Of a stretch of DNA of 64,000 nucleotides, positions 47,622-56,948 are shown in pieces. Below the pieces are notes generated by a model that saw nothing but the letters and a program-made list of their open reading frames with translations, had not been told where the DNA came from and did not search any database. Each line of letters opens with the position of its first letter. The stretch's first letter is position 1. The position numbers and the translations under genes are program-made. The stretch lies in contig NZ_AHMO02000008.1 in assembly GCF_000243715.2 (NCBI RefSeq), forward strand, positions 1,227,001 to 1,291,000, in the 5' to 3' direction. Source of the stretch: Leptospira broomii serovar Hurstbridge str. 5399 (GTDB taxonomy: Bacteria; Spirochaetota; Leptospiria; Leptospirales; Leptospiraceae).

Positions 47622-49190
47622 ATGATTCGATTTTTATATGTTCCTTTTTGCAATATTTTTATTCTGATTCTATTTGGGCTGAAATGTAGCGGACCGCCTA
47701 AACCCGATCTATATCCGGAAATTCAAGAAAGGGAACCTTCAAGCTTGCAACAGCTCGAAACGGATTTACGATCGGAGAATTCGCAACGGAAGGCCCAGGC
47801 AATTTTAGAACTCGCTGACCGAAATGAACGAAAGTTTATCCCCGAAATTAGACGATTAATGAACGATCCAGATCGAACTTTACACGGGCCGGCGGTGCTT
47901 GCACTCGGCATCTATAAAGATCGTCCTTCTATTCCGAATATATTAAATTTTTTAAACGAGAATTCCGGCGTCGGTCAGGATACCATACTCGAGGCTTTAG
48001 CAAGAATGGAAGACCCGAGTATCGGTTCGAAATTGCTTCCGTTAATGGAAAGCGAGGATTCTACAATTCGCTTATTAACAGTCGAGACCCTAGTAAGGAT
48101 AAAAGCGACGAACGTCAGCTCTTCTCTATTAAGCGCAGCAGCCAAGAATAGTAACCTTGAAAAAGCAAAAACGTACGCGATGGCGATCGGTAAATTGCGA
48201 ATAAAAGAAGGAGAATCCTTTCTCCTTCGGCTGGCCAATACGATTGAACCGAGTCCTAGCCTAGCCGCCGTTTATCTTGCTTTAGGAAGAATCGGAAGTA
48301 AAAGGGCCGTACCATTACTAGTATCCGCATTGAAACGGAGTTTCGATAAAGGAAGGGAAAATTCGACCCAAGCGTTAATCGACATCCATGACCCTTCAGC
48401 CGTACCGTTAGTATTGCCGTTAATTAGCGATTCAAACAGGGAGATTCGATATAGGGCTGCTGACGTATTAATCGGGATTCCGATTCCAATGACCGGTCAA
48501 AGTCTTTCCGAAGTCCTCCGTAAAAGTACACCTGAAGCAAAGGGGCCCGCTTCTCATGTATTGGGTCGTCTTAAGTATCTCCCCGCTCGTGAATTGATCG
48601 AACAAGTTTTAAATGATGCTTCCGTACCAGACCGGGAAATCATCGCTCAATCATTGGGATACATGGGTGATAGAAGAAGTATTCCTATTTTGTCAAAGGT
48701 ATTGAAAGAATCCTCAGACGAAGCGAGATACGGTGCGGCCTGGGCTCTCGGTGGCATCGGAAGTTCCGAAGCATTACCTCTCTTGGAAGAAGCGGCTGAT
48801 TCGAAGGATCTCAAACTAGCTAGAATCGCATCCGAAAGCTTAGGTATGATCGCTTCACCCCGATCGCTAACATTATTGGATCGCAAAACCGAGCAATTTC
48901 CGGAGCTTGCTCCAAGTACATTAGGAGCGATTGCGTCGATTCGAGGAGAAGAAGCCGAAAAAATTCTCGAAAAATACGCCCGACATAAAAACTGGAATCT
49001 TCACCAAGTTGCAGTCAGCCAGTTGGGAGCTCGTAAAGACGCGAAGAGTATCCCGATTTTGATTTCTCTATTAGAAGATAACGAGACGCCACGAAATAGA
49101 AAAATGGTGACGGCAGCTCTCCGTGCTATTACCGGAGAAAAGTTCTTTTCTAAAAACGAGTGGCTGAATTGGTACAAAAATCAAAAGTGA
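47622..49190 (+). CDS. HEAT-repeat lipoprotein
   Basis: About 522 residues from ATG 47622, one base after the previous stop; an in-frame ATG at 47601 would overlap the previous gene. A hydrophobic leader ends in FGLKC, a leptospiral-style lipobox. The rest is a run of HEAT/PBS-lyase-type repeats, for example VALGIYKDRPSIPNIL, ALGRIGSKRAVPLLVSAL, SLGYMGDRRSIPILSKVL and ALGGIGSSEALPLLEEA. Such repeats form a curved scaffold for protein binding. The C-terminus NEWLNWYKNQK is common in repeat proteins of this type. It should be lipid-anchored in the periplasm or on the surface. Confidence 0.88.
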   Translation: MIRFLYVPFCNIFILILFGLKCSGPPKPDLYPEIQEREPSSLQQLETDLRSENSQRKAQAILELADRNERKFIPEIRRLMNDPDRTLHGPAVLALGIYKDRPSIPNILNFLNENSGVGQDTILEALARMEDPSIGSKLLPLMESEDSTIRLLTVETLVRIKATNVSSSLLSAAAKNSNLEKAKTYAMAIGKLRIKEGESFLLRLANTIEPSPSLAAVYLALGRIGSKRAVPLLVSALKRSFDKGRENSTQALIDIHDPSAVPLVLPLISDSNREIRYRAADVLIGIPIPMTGQSLSEVLRKSTPEAKGPASHVLGRLKYLPARELIEQVLNDASVPDREIIAQSLGYMGDRRSIPILSKVLKESSDEARYGAAWALGGIGSSEALPLLEEAADSKDLKLARIASESLGMIASPRSLTLLDRKTEQFPELAPSTLGAIASIRGEEAEKILEKYARHKNWNLHQVAVSQLGARKDAKSIPILISLLEDNETPRNRKMVTAALRAITGEKFFSKNEWLNWYKNQK

Positions 49191-49211
49191 ACGTAAAGGA
49201 ACGTTCACTTT
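49184..49211 (+). promoter_or_regulatory. Hairpin spanning HEAT-gene stop and next ribosome-binding site
   Basis: AAAGTGAACGT (49184-49194) pairs perfectly with ACGTTCACTTT (49201-49211). The left arm contains the HEAT-gene stop codon, and the six-base loop AAAGGA is the only Shine-Dalgarno-like sequence before ATG 49215. It could be a weak terminator or a translational control element of the next gene. Confidence 0.55.
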
Positions 49212-49214
49212 CTT

Positions 49215-50261
49215 ATGCAAACTCGTTCTCTATTTTCAATCTCCGCAATAGTACTTTTCTTAACCTTTCAAACTACCTGTAGTACTCTTTCCAAGTCGGA
49301 CATAATTGTAGTTCACCCGCTTGGGCTTCGAGAATCGAAAATTCTAGATTCGGTAAGGGAAGAAAATTTCGAAGAAAAGAATTTAAACGGCCGTCATTAT
49401 CCCGCCTCCAATGAACTTAGAATCGATCTTTTTAAGAATTCCATTAAGGATCTCAGAGGCGCCTATCTCGGAGTCGGAACCGATCAAAACCTTACTTTTA
49501 TCGCTTGGGCAAAAAGTGAAATGGCTTGGTTAGTGGACTTCGATCCTGTCGTTTGTTACATCAATCGAATCCATCTATTTTTCTTAAAGAAAAGCGAAAC
49601 TCCCGACGCTTATAAAGAGCTATGGGAGAGGAAAAACTTCGGTTCTTCTTTAAGGATTTTAAAAGAAGAATTCGGCGAGTCGACCGATTGGAAATGGTAT
49701 GAAGAAGCCTGGAAAGTCGCTTTCCGAGGAAAAGCGGATGTGCCGACTCGTTGGCTTGAGCTAGAACGTAGCAAAGAAAAATTCGGATGGCAAACGTTTC
49801 TTCATGATAAGAACGATTATGATTATCTTCGAAACATGGTGATAAACGGAAGAATTAAAATTCGTAAAGCGGACTTAAATGCAAACGGGACCGTTCGGGA
49901 AATATCCGAGGCTATGAGCAAAATAGGTATTCCATTCCGGGTCGTATATTTATCCAACGCCGAGGAATACTTTTCCTATCCTCGAAATTTTCGTGAGAAT
50001 ATTATTTCACTTCCGACAGACGAAAAAGGAATTTTATTAAGAACGATACAAAATCGAGCAAAGGACGTATACGGATTTCCCGACGGCGAAAAGTACCCTA
50101 CAAAGTTTCCGTTGCATTATAATGTCCAGCCTCTACTTTCTTTTCGCCTATGGATGGAACTCGACAGACGATTATTTATAACTCAAATGCTGGAATATCG
50201 GGAACCGGTAGAAAAAGGGTTTTCCAGACTTTCGGTCCCACCTCGGGAAGTTCATCCATGA
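49215..50261 (+). CDS. Hypothetical lipoprotein, 348 aa
   Basis: A signal peptide (ISAIVLFLTFQTTC) ends in a plausible lipidation cysteine at about residue 22. The rest is soluble and rich in aromatic and charged residues (WKWYEEAWKVAFRGKADVP, FRVVYLSNAEEYF). I do not recognise a domain. The next gene starts in its stop codon (ATGA), so this lipoprotein and the metallo-hydrolase are translated together and may work together in the envelope. Confidence 0.75.
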   Translation: MQTRSLFSISAIVLFLTFQTTCSTLSKSDIIVVHPLGLRESKILDSVREENFEEKNLNGRHYPASNELRIDLFKNSIKDLRGAYLGVGTDQNLTFIAWAKSEMAWLVDFDPVVCYINRIHLFFLKKSETPDAYKELWERKNFGSSLRILKEEFGESTDWKWYEEAWKVAFRGKADVPTRWLELERSKEKFGWQTFLHDKNDYDYLRNMVINGRIKIRKADLNANGTVREISEAMSKIGIPFRVVYLSNAEEYFSYPRNFRENIISLPTDEKGILLRTIQNRAKDVYGFPDGEKYPTKFPLHYNVQPLLSFRLWMELDRRLFITQMLEYREPVEKGFSRLSVPPREVHP

Positions 50262-51127
50262 AAACTGTTCTTACTTTTTTTATCTTGCTGTATTTTATTT
50301 CCTGCAAATCGGCATCGAAACCGACTCCAGAAAATCTTCCGCGAGAAATTAAAAGTAAAACCGCAACTACTTCGGTTTTCGGAGGGCTAGAAGACGGTTT
50401 GTATGCGGTGCTTTATGGAAAAGGAAAGTACCCGAATTATTTGACGGACTCGGGGGAAAAGGAAGGAGAGCAGGAACTTGCATTCTTTTTTTATTTAATA
50501 AAACAGAATAAACGAATCATTCTAGTCGATTCCGGAATTTCCTCCGAGGAGACCCGAAGTAAGTACGGTATTCAAAATTGGATTTCGCCTGATAAGATCT
50601 TACTAAAAGCAGGAATACGTCCGAATATGGTAACGGATATTATTCTAACTCATTTTCATTTCGATCATGCAGGAGGATTGGATCTGTTTCACAATGCAAG
50701 AATTTATGTTCGCCCGCAAGAATGGGAACTTTTAAAGAAGACAAACTGGTTTGTAAATCAGGCTAAAATTCTGCATGCGAAAGAAAATGATAGGAAGGTG
50801 ATCTTCCTCCAATCGAGCGTCGAATTATTTCCGAATTTTCGAATCATATTCACAGGAGGTCATACTCCCGGACATTCCGCAGTGGAATGGTTGAGAGCTC
50901 CAAAAAATCGCGTCCTAATCACGGGGGATGAATGCTATTTCATAGAGCATTGTATTGAAGGAACTGGGCTTCCCATCTCGTCGGCTTCTTCAGTCCGCAA
51001 CAATCGGGAATTTTTGCATTACGTCGAATTATTGGCCGAGCAGGGCGCGAAAATTTTTACCTTCCACGACCCTATCATCCTGGAACAGAATCCCGAAATT
51101 TTCCCTCGAATTTTTAAAATTTATTGA
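50258..51127 (+). CDS. Metallo-beta-lactamase-fold hydrolase, probable lipoprotein (lactonase-like)
   Basis: 289 residues from ATG 50258, overlapping the previous stop. The leader LTFFILLYFISC ends in a lipobox-like cysteine. The metal site THFHFDHAGG has His132, His134, Asp136 and His137; GGHTPGHSAVEW and TGDECYF supply further ligands, and FTFHDP the last His. The pattern is nearest to N-acyl-homoserine-lactone lactonases of the AttM/AiiA type. Envelope location is unusual for such enzymes. The true substrate is unknown. Confidence 0.87.
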   Translation: MKTVLTFFILLYFISCKSASKPTPENLPREIKSKTATTSVFGGLEDGLYAVLYGKGKYPNYLTDSGEKEGEQELAFFFYLIKQNKRIILVDSGISSEETRSKYGIQNWISPDKILLKAGIRPNMVTDIILTHFHFDHAGGLDLFHNARIYVRPQEWELLKKTNWFVNQAKILHAKENDRKVIFLQSSVELFPNFRIIFTGGHTPGHSAVEWLRAPKNRVLITGDECYFIEHCIEGTGLPISSASSVRNNREFLHYVELLAEQGAKIFTFHDPIILEQNPEIFPRIFKIY

Positions 51128-51135
51128 TAAAAAAG

Positions 51136-51163
51136 GAAAGGCTTCGGTTTCCCGAAGCCTTTC
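51136..51163 (-). terminator. Terminator of the acyl-CoA ligase gene
   Basis: GAAAGGCTTCGG (51136-51147) pairs with CCGAAGCCTTTC (51152-51163) over a four-base loop. On the minus strand it is followed by CTTTTTT. It sits 28 bases past the ligase stop and also just after the convergent hydrolase gene, which it may serve less strongly. Confidence 0.9.
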
Positions 51164-51190
51164 GTCATCTAAAAGCCGACAAATTACGGA

Positions 51191-53248
51191 TTATTTATAA
51201 ACCTTATCTATCTTTTTCTGATATTTTTCGGTTATAACGTGTCTTTTCATTTTAAGTAGATTTGTAAGCTCATCGCCGATTTCAAACGGCTTAGGCGCGA
51301 TCACGATATGCTGCACTAACTCGAACGATTTAAACCCTTCTTTCGTGCTATTATATTCGCGAACTTCCCTTTTATAAAATTCCAGAACCTTAGGATGATC
51401 GATTAAATCCTTAATATCGTGAGCGGAAATCCCGTTCTCTTCCAACCAAGGTTTCAAATTTTCAAAGTCCGGGACGATGATCGCACCCAATACTTTTTGG
51501 TCTTGTCCGAACACCATCGATTGCTTGATGTATGGTGATTCATCCATCTTATTTTCGATCGGAACAGGCTCGACATTCTCTCCGCCAAGGAGAACGACCG
51601 TATCTTTGGCTCGTCCGGTCAGAGTCAGGGTCTTCTTGAAATTGATGAAGCCTATATCTCCCGTATTGATCCATCCGTCTGAGATAGTCTTTTTGGTCGC
51701 TTCCGGGTTTTTATAATAACCTTTCATGACTTGCGGGCCTTTAATATGAACGATGCCTTTCAATCCGATCCTTCCGGCCAGAACTTCCTTATTATCGTTT
51801 ATATGAGTAAGGACCTTTCCACTATCGTCACGAATCTGTAATTCCGTTTTCGGAACAATGTATCCGACCGAACCGATAATTGGATAATCGTAATGACGAA
51901 CCGAAATCACCGGAGCAGTCTCAGTCATTCCATAACCTTCGAGAACCAATAACCCGATATCGTTAAAGAAATTATCAACGTGGCGTTGGAGAGCCCCGCC
52001 GCCGGAAAGAGTTCCACGAAGTCGTCCGCCAGTCGCCTGACGAATTTTTGAAAGTACGATCGCATCCAAGGTTTTATAATTAAAGATCAGACCAAGAATG
52101 GCCACCGTCAATAAAAGACCAGGGATAAGCGGTAAATTCGGGTGCGCTGTTTTTACGTAGAAATAAGATGCACCCGCAATCAAGGAAACCGTAAATGGGC
52201 CGGTTAAAACCAACCGAATCACCGCCCGAATTCCGAGAATAAAGGATTGGATGATATTTCTTCCTTCGTAATCGACCTCTCTACCGCTCAAGAAACGAAT
52301 AGCCGCATGGTAGTTTTTGGAAAACAGATATGCCGTATTGAATAGAAATTTTCTAACTGGAGGAGTCTGCTTTGGATCGTTAATCCGATTGTAAATTCCG
52401 GTATAGATACTTTCCCACACTCTCGGTGCCGATGCCATAAAGGAAGGTTTGGCCTTGGCAAGATCGTTCCGTAAATCCGATACCTTCGTATAGAAGGTAG
52501 CAATCCCGAGAGATATTGCAGAATACTCGACAACTCTTTCGAAAATATGCCAAACGGGAAGAATCGATAGCATGCTATCATCATCTTTGATCATGGATTT
52601 TTTCAAAATCAAAGGAACCACGTGTTCCATCTGATGAATCATATTCGAATGCATTAGCATTACGCCCTTAGGCATGCCGGTTGTTCCCGAAGTATAAATC
52701 AAAGTAAATAAATCGTCAGGCTTGATAGCCTCGATCCTCTTTTCCGTCTTCTTTCCGCCGTGTGCGCGAAGCTCTCGACCTTTTTCAATCAAATCATAAA
52801 GATGTAAGACCCCTTTAGCTTTGGTCTTACTGTCCTTATCCATGATAATTACAGTCTTAACACCCTTCAGTTTGGATTTATTCTTGGAATATTTCTCGTA
52901 TACTTTGTCGGTTTCTAAGAAAACGACTTCAGCTTCAGAATGGTTTAGAATATGATCCATTTCTGCATCAGTAACATCCGTCCCGCGAGGAACGTTGGCT
53001 GAGCCGGTAAACAATACGGCCGCATCCACGATAATCCATTCCAAACGATTATCAGCAATGACTCCGACATGCTCGCGTGCTTTTACACCTAGGTCAATGA
53101 GCGCTTCCGCTAAATTAAGGCCTAAATCAACCAGCTGTTTAAAGGACGTTGCCCGATATTCTTTGGTCTCATCTTTCGACCAAAATGCTGGTCTGTCCCC
53201 ATAGGCCTGGGCCGCCTTGAGGTACATATCTGCTAAATTCTTATACAT
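51191..53248 (-). CDS. Long-chain acyl-CoA synthetase with hydrophobic insert
   Basis: 685 residues, ANL superfamily. P-loop [26 protein letters not shown] and WINTGDIGF are present. Compared with the paralogue at 8276-10168 it has a longer central insert with two or three hydrophobic segments (about 335-395, for example [17 protein letters not shown] and [13 protein letters not shown]), which suggests membrane attachment. It activates fatty acids to acyl-CoA. It is a single gene with its own terminator; an inverted repeat TTACCC-N11-GGGTAA (53281-53303) lies upstream. Confidence 0.92.
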   Translation of the reverse strand: MYKNLADMYLKAAQAYGDRPAFWSKDETKEYRATSFKQLVDLGLNLAEALIDLGVKAREHVGVIADNRLEWIIVDAAVLFTGSANVPRGTDVTDAEMDHILNHSEAEVVFLETDKVYEKYSKNKSKLKGVKTVIIMDKDSKTKAKGVLHLYDLIEKGRELRAHGGKKTEKRIEAIKPDDLFTLIYTSGTTGMPKGVMLMHSNMIHQMEHVVPLILKKSMIKDDDSMLSILPVWHIFERVVEYSAISLGIATFYTKVSDLRNDLAKAKPSFMASAPRVWESIYTGIYNRINDPKQTPPVRKFLFNTAYLFSKNYHAAIRFLSGREVDYEGRNIIQSFILGIRAVIRLVLTGPFTVSLIAGASYFYVKTAHPNLPLIPGLLLTVAILGLIFNYKTLDAIVLSKIRQATGGRLRGTLSGGGALQRHVDNFFNDIGLLVLEGYGMTETAPVISVRHYDYPIIGSVGYIVPKTELQIRDDSGKVLTHINDNKEVLAGRIGLKGIVHIKGPQVMKGYYKNPEATKKTISDGWINTGDIGFINFKKTLTLTGRAKDTVVLLGGENVEPVPIENKMDESPYIKQSMVFGQDQKVLGAIIVPDFENLKPWLEENGISAHDIKDLIDHPKVLEFYKREVREYNSTKEGFKSFELVQHIVIAPKPFEIGDELTNLLKMKRHVITEKYQKKIDKVYK

Positions 53249-53409
53249 TGGAATTCTTCCTTTTTGAAGAAGGGATACATTACCCTTTGCTAACTTGGGT
53301 AAAAAGAGCGTTTACGTTATTGCGCGAAGGCGAAGCGTCAAGAAAATTTTAGAAAAGAAGGAAAACGGTGCGCTGCAAAATTAGGGTAGGTGTAAAGTTA
53401 GGAATAGGA

Positions 53410-53437
53410 ATTCCGTCCGACAATTGCCGGACGGAAT
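53410..53437 (-). terminator. Hairpin downstream of the Lys/His-rich protein gene
   Basis: ATTCCGTCCG (53410-53419) pairs perfectly with CGGACGGAAT (53428-53437) over an eight-base loop, 17 bases past the stop of the leftward gene. There is little T-run, so termination efficiency is uncertain. Confidence 0.55.
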
Positions 53438-53453
53438 GCAGTAAGTAGTTAGA

Positions 53454-53744
53454 TTATTGTTCTTCGCCAGCAGGTTCTGTTTCAGAGTGAGCTGGAGGAG
53501 TAGTCTCAGACTTAGTTCCTTCTTCTTTCCCCTTTTTAGCTCCTTTTTTGGCCTTTTTGTGATGTTTCTTCTTCGATTTCTTTTTCTTACCCTTTTTACC
53601 TTTATGCTCGGATTTCGCAGCACTGGAATCGTGAGTTTGAGCAGGTTCGTCGGCTGCTGCATCTTCTGCAGTAAGTCCGTTGAAGCCAAAAAGAGCAATC
53701 GCGGAAACGAGTAGGGAAGCTAGAATTTTTTTGAATAGGGTCAT
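53454..53744 (-). CDS. Secreted Lys/His-rich small protein, 96 aa
   Basis: A signal peptide (FKKILASLLVSAIALFGFNG, likely cut near LTA-ED) precedes a mature part of about 70 residues made mostly of Lys, Gly, His, Ser and Glu: KGKKGKKKKSKKKHHKKAKK in the middle and an acidic tail (SETEPAGEEQ). Mature regions like this may bind metal, nucleic acid or acidic polymers such as LPS phosphates; none of these is shown. It is a single gene with a hairpin downstream. Confidence 0.7.
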   Translation of the reverse strand: MTLFKKILASLLVSAIALFGFNGLTAEDAAADEPAQTHDSSAAKSEHKGKKGKKKKSKKKHHKKAKKGAKKGKEEGTKSETTPPAHSETEPAGEEQ

Positions 53745-53827
53745 AGTAGTCTACCTATGCTTAGGTTGGTTTTAATGCCTTACTTTTATTATGATAGAAG
53801 GCAAATCAAATCGAATTTAGCAAAAAA

Positions 53828-54523
53828 TTAATTTTCCAGGCGAGAGGGTCGCCATTTTGAAGGAGTCTCGACGGCGTCCGTTAGACGATCCAAAAATTTG
53901 GATTTAGGTATTTCGTACGCCCCAAGATTTAACGTAACCGGATTCATTTGCTGAGTATCGAATAGAGTAAAACCGTCTTTTTTTAATAGCTGAAATAAAT
54001 GATAGAGTCCAATCTTTCCGAAATCGGGTTCGAAAGAGAACATCGATTCTCCCGCAAAGAATTTTCCGATCGCCACCCCATAAATGCCGCCGCCTAATCT
54101 TCCATCCTCGCTCCATACTTCCAAACTATGCGCGTAACCTTCCCGATGAAATCTCGCAAATCCGTTCAGAAACGTATCGGTAATCCAAGTTTGCTCCTCT
54201 GGGCGATAGGAACAGCAACGCATAACTTGATCGAAGGCTCGATTGATCGTGATCGTATATTTTTTTTGTCGAATTTTTCGATGAACGCGGCGACTTAAGT
54301 GAAGGACGTTAAGATCGAAAATAGCTCGGGGATCTAGAGAGAACCAAAGAAGGGGTTTATCTGCCCATGGAAATATCCCGTGCGTGTAGGCATATAAAAG
54401 GCGATCGATAGTTAAATCACCTCCGATTCCTACTACCTCATCTTTCGTGACTCTAGGATTGGCAAAAAAATCCGAGTAATCGCGAATTTTAGGAATATAG
54501 GAATCTTCTCTAGGAAATTCCAT
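53828..54523 (-). CDS. aat: Leucyl/phenylalanyl-tRNA-protein transferase
   Basis: 231 residues. GLVGIGGDL-like start ([20 protein letters not shown]), [36 protein letters not shown] and [15 protein letters not shown] are standard Aat blocks. It adds Leu or Phe to N-terminal Lys or Arg of proteins, marking them for ClpS/ClpAP degradation. It starts three bases after the thpR stop, in an operon with thpR and pabBC. Confidence 0.95.
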   Translation of the reverse strand: MEFPREDSYIPKIRDYSDFFANPRVTKDEVVGIGGDLTIDRLLYAYTHGIFPWADKPLLWFSLDPRAIFDLNVLHLSRRVHRKIRQKKYTITINRAFDQVMRCCSYRPEEQTWITDTFLNGFARFHREGYAHSLEVWSEDGRLGGGIYGVAIGKFFAGESMFSFEPDFGKIGLYHLFQLLKKDGFTLFDTQQMNPVTLNLGAYEIPKSKFLDRLTDAVETPSKWRPSRLEN

Positions 54524-54526
54524 GAC

Positions 54527-55063
54527 TTAGGATTCTCCCAACGGAAAGGAATCCTCTATTCGATAGATGGGTCCTTCGCTGCCGCTTCGACTCGAATAAA
54601 CGTGAAACTCGCTCACTTCGAAAGCAGGAATATTTATACTTTCAAATTCGTTCAAATAAATCATGGCTTTGTCTTGAGCAACGTCCCTTAATCTTCCGAT
54701 CGTTACGTGCGGTATATATTCCCTCTTTTCAACGGAAAATCCGGAGCGCCTGCATCCCGATTCCAATGATTTTTGTAACCCTTGCAGTTCTAAGGATCGA
54801 TCAACTCCCACGTATAATATCGACGGCGATTTTTGTCTAAACCAACCTAACCCTTGGAGACTTATTGAGAAAGGTTTTACGATGATACTCGCACAAATTT
54901 CATGCACTTGTTCGACCTTATCGGAAGAAATCTCACCTAAAAAAACGAGAGTAATGTGAAAATTTTCCGGAGAAACCCAACGGGCTCCCTCCAACCCGTA
55001 ACAGATTCCGGCCAGGACATCTCGCGTCGGATCAGGAACGGAAATACCCAAAAAAATTCTCAT
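54527..55063 (-). CDS. thpR: RNA 2',3'-cyclic phosphodiesterase (2H family)
   Basis: 178 residues with the two HxT motifs of the 2H phosphoesterases: FHITLVFLGE and PHVTIGRLRD. The start RIFLGISVPD is typical of ThpR/LigT. The family hydrolyses 2',3'-cyclic phosphate ends and has 2'-5' RNA ligase activity in vitro. It overlaps the pabBC stop by four bases and is followed by aat after three. Confidence 0.93.
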   Translation of the reverse strand: MRIFLGISVPDPTRDVLAGICYGLEGARWVSPENFHITLVFLGEISSDKVEQVHEICASIIVKPFSISLQGLGWFRQKSPSILYVGVDRSLELQGLQKSLESGCRRSGFSVEKREYIPHVTIGRLRDVAQDKAMIYLNEFESINIPAFEVSEFHVYSSRSGSEGPIYRIEDSFPLGES

Positions 55064-56895
55064 TCCCGATCTATCCTCGTCACTCTCCGTATTCCTCTAA
55101 CGGCATTCGTTAAGATAACTTGATCCGCGCGATCAAAATCTTCCAACAAAAGATCCGCTTCGGTGACTTTCAGTTTACTTAATAATTTCTTTCTATAAAC
55201 GCCAGGGAGAATACCGGATTTCAACGACGGTGTGAACCATTTTCCTTGGATTTTTAAAAAAATGGAATGTATTGCCCCTTCTAAGAGAATCCTTTTATCG
55301 CTCATAAAAATGACGTCCAGATATCCTGCCTCGACCGCCTTATGATTCGCCTCTTGGAAAATTTCTCGAACGGTCGTTTTATGTTTACTCAACGGTTCGC
55401 TCTCCAAGGTTTTACCCGAAATTAAGATCGGTCCTTCTTTTTTATTTTCTCCAACCGGCTCTATTTCCGTTGAAAGTCCGCCCTTCGCATCTAAGATCAT
55501 ACGAATACGAAAGTTTTTTTTATTCTCCATTTCGCTTTTCTTTCTAATTTCCGCGATCGATTCGTTCCAAATCTCTTCTGAAAACGGAAACCCCAATTCT
55601 CGTGCGGATACACTCATCCTTTCTTTATGATCTTGTAAAAAATAAATAGTTCCCCTCTTTGCAATCATCGAAGTAAAAAGAGAAAAATTTCCTCCGATAG
55701 AATTTAAGGATTCCGTCATAAACCTTGCTTTGGCCCAGCATTCGTTCCATTCTTCTTGCGGATCGGAATCGATCGTTATTCCGGCTCCTATACCTAACCT
55801 TCCGTTTCGTATTCCCGAAGTTCGTTCCACAAACTCCAAAGTACGGATCGGAATAGAAACCGTTTCACCGTTTGGTGAAAGAAGCGCAATAGCGCCGGTA
55901 TAAATACCCCTCTCTCCTTCCAAAGCGGAGATGATTTCAGTCGCCTTTAATTTAGGAGCCCCCGTAATGGAACCGCCGGGAAAAAGAGCCTCGAAAATTT
56001 CCGATAAGCCTATTTCCTTTCGTAGAATCGATTGCACTTCGCTTACCATCTGAAAAACGGTAAAATATTCTTTGATCGAAAAGAGTCTAGGAACGTTCAC
56101 CGAACCGAATTCGGAAATTCTTCCCAAGTCGTTTCGAAGCAAGTCTGTGATCATTAAATTTTCGGCTCTATCTTTGGGAGAATCAGCCAGTTCTTTTCTT
56201 AAACGAAGGTCCTCTTCTTTTGTCTCCCCTCTTGGTCTCGTACCTTTCATCGGAAACGTCCGAATTTCCCGGTTTTTACGGCTCCAGAAAAGCTCGGGAG
56301 AGAAAGATAAGATATCGTGCCCGATATTATTTAAATCAGATTTTCCGACACTAAACCAAGCTTCGTAGGGAACGAGCTGCGCTTTCCGCAGATCGAAGAA
56401 AAGCTTCCCTAAAGAACCCGATTGAGTAAGGTTCAAGGGAAACGTGTAATTAATTTGATATACGTCACCCTTTTGAAGGAATTGTTTTATCTCCAGAACG
56501 GAATTTTCAAATTCGTCAAAATCCAAAGAAGATTTGAAGTTTAGAAAGTAACCTTCCTTATTAAAAGAAGTCATCCATTCGACCAAATCATCCTCTTCTA
56601 AGGTCTGATATTCGTCGAAGATTCCAAACCATATTAAAGGAGAGTCGAAATGCCGGTCTTCCACACATTGATCGTCATGCAAAAAGACGGATGAGGCTTC
56701 GTACGAGAGCCAACCGACCGCCTGTAACCCGCTTAAGACCTTTAAATCAATTTCTCGGAGGATTTTACGTACTTGACTTCGTCGATTAGTAGTAAGGACT
56801 TCTCTCGGAAAAATTATAATAGGTTTTTCTTCCGGAGAAAAGCCTTTCCCAAGAAATACAAAAGGTTGGAAATGATTACGCTCGCGCCAATTCAT
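55060..56895 (-). CDS. pabBC: Fused aminodeoxychorismate synthase I / aminodeoxychorismate lyase (PabB-PabC)
   Basis: 611 residues. The first 400 or so are the chorismate-binding PabB part, with FPMKGTRPRGETKEED (PIKGT-type motif) and PGGSITGAPK. The remainder is a PabC aminotransferase class IV domain, with FLQDHKERMSVSARELGF and VFMSDKRILLEGAIHSIFL, and SGILPGVYRKKLL near the end. The two domains together convert chorismate plus ammonia to p-aminobenzoate for folate. A separate glutaminase (PabA) is not in the window. The 3' end overlaps thpR. Confidence 0.93.
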   Translation of the reverse strand: MNWRERNHFQPFVFLGKGFSPEEKPIIIFPREVLTTNRRSQVRKILREIDLKVLSGLQAVGWLSYEASSVFLHDDQCVEDRHFDSPLIWFGIFDEYQTLEEDDLVEWMTSFNKEGYFLNFKSSLDFDEFENSVLEIKQFLQKGDVYQINYTFPLNLTQSGSLGKLFFDLRKAQLVPYEAWFSVGKSDLNNIGHDILSFSPELFWSRKNREIRTFPMKGTRPRGETKEEDLRLRKELADSPKDRAENLMITDLLRNDLGRISEFGSVNVPRLFSIKEYFTVFQMVSEVQSILRKEIGLSEIFEALFPGGSITGAPKLKATEIISALEGERGIYTGAIALLSPNGETVSIPIRTLEFVERTSGIRNGRLGIGAGITIDSDPQEEWNECWAKARFMTESLNSIGGNFSLFTSMIAKRGTIYFLQDHKERMSVSARELGFPFSEEIWNESIAEIRKKSEMENKKNFRIRMILDAKGGLSTEIEPVGENKKEGPILISGKTLESEPLSKHKTTVREIFQEANHKAVEAGYLDVIFMSDKRILLEGAIHSIFLKIQGKWFTPSLKSGILPGVYRKKLLSKLKVTEADLLLEDFDRADQVILTNAVRGIRRVTRIDRE

Positions 56896-56948
56896 AGTGA
56901 GACGGTTAAATACCTTTTTTTAGAAAGAAGTCCGGTAAATAAAGCGAA

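Noticed and set aside
50150..50257. Earlier start for the metallo-beta-lactamase-fold gene
   Set aside because: It would run through the previous gene in another frame and hide the lipoprotein signal peptide that begins at ATG 50258.
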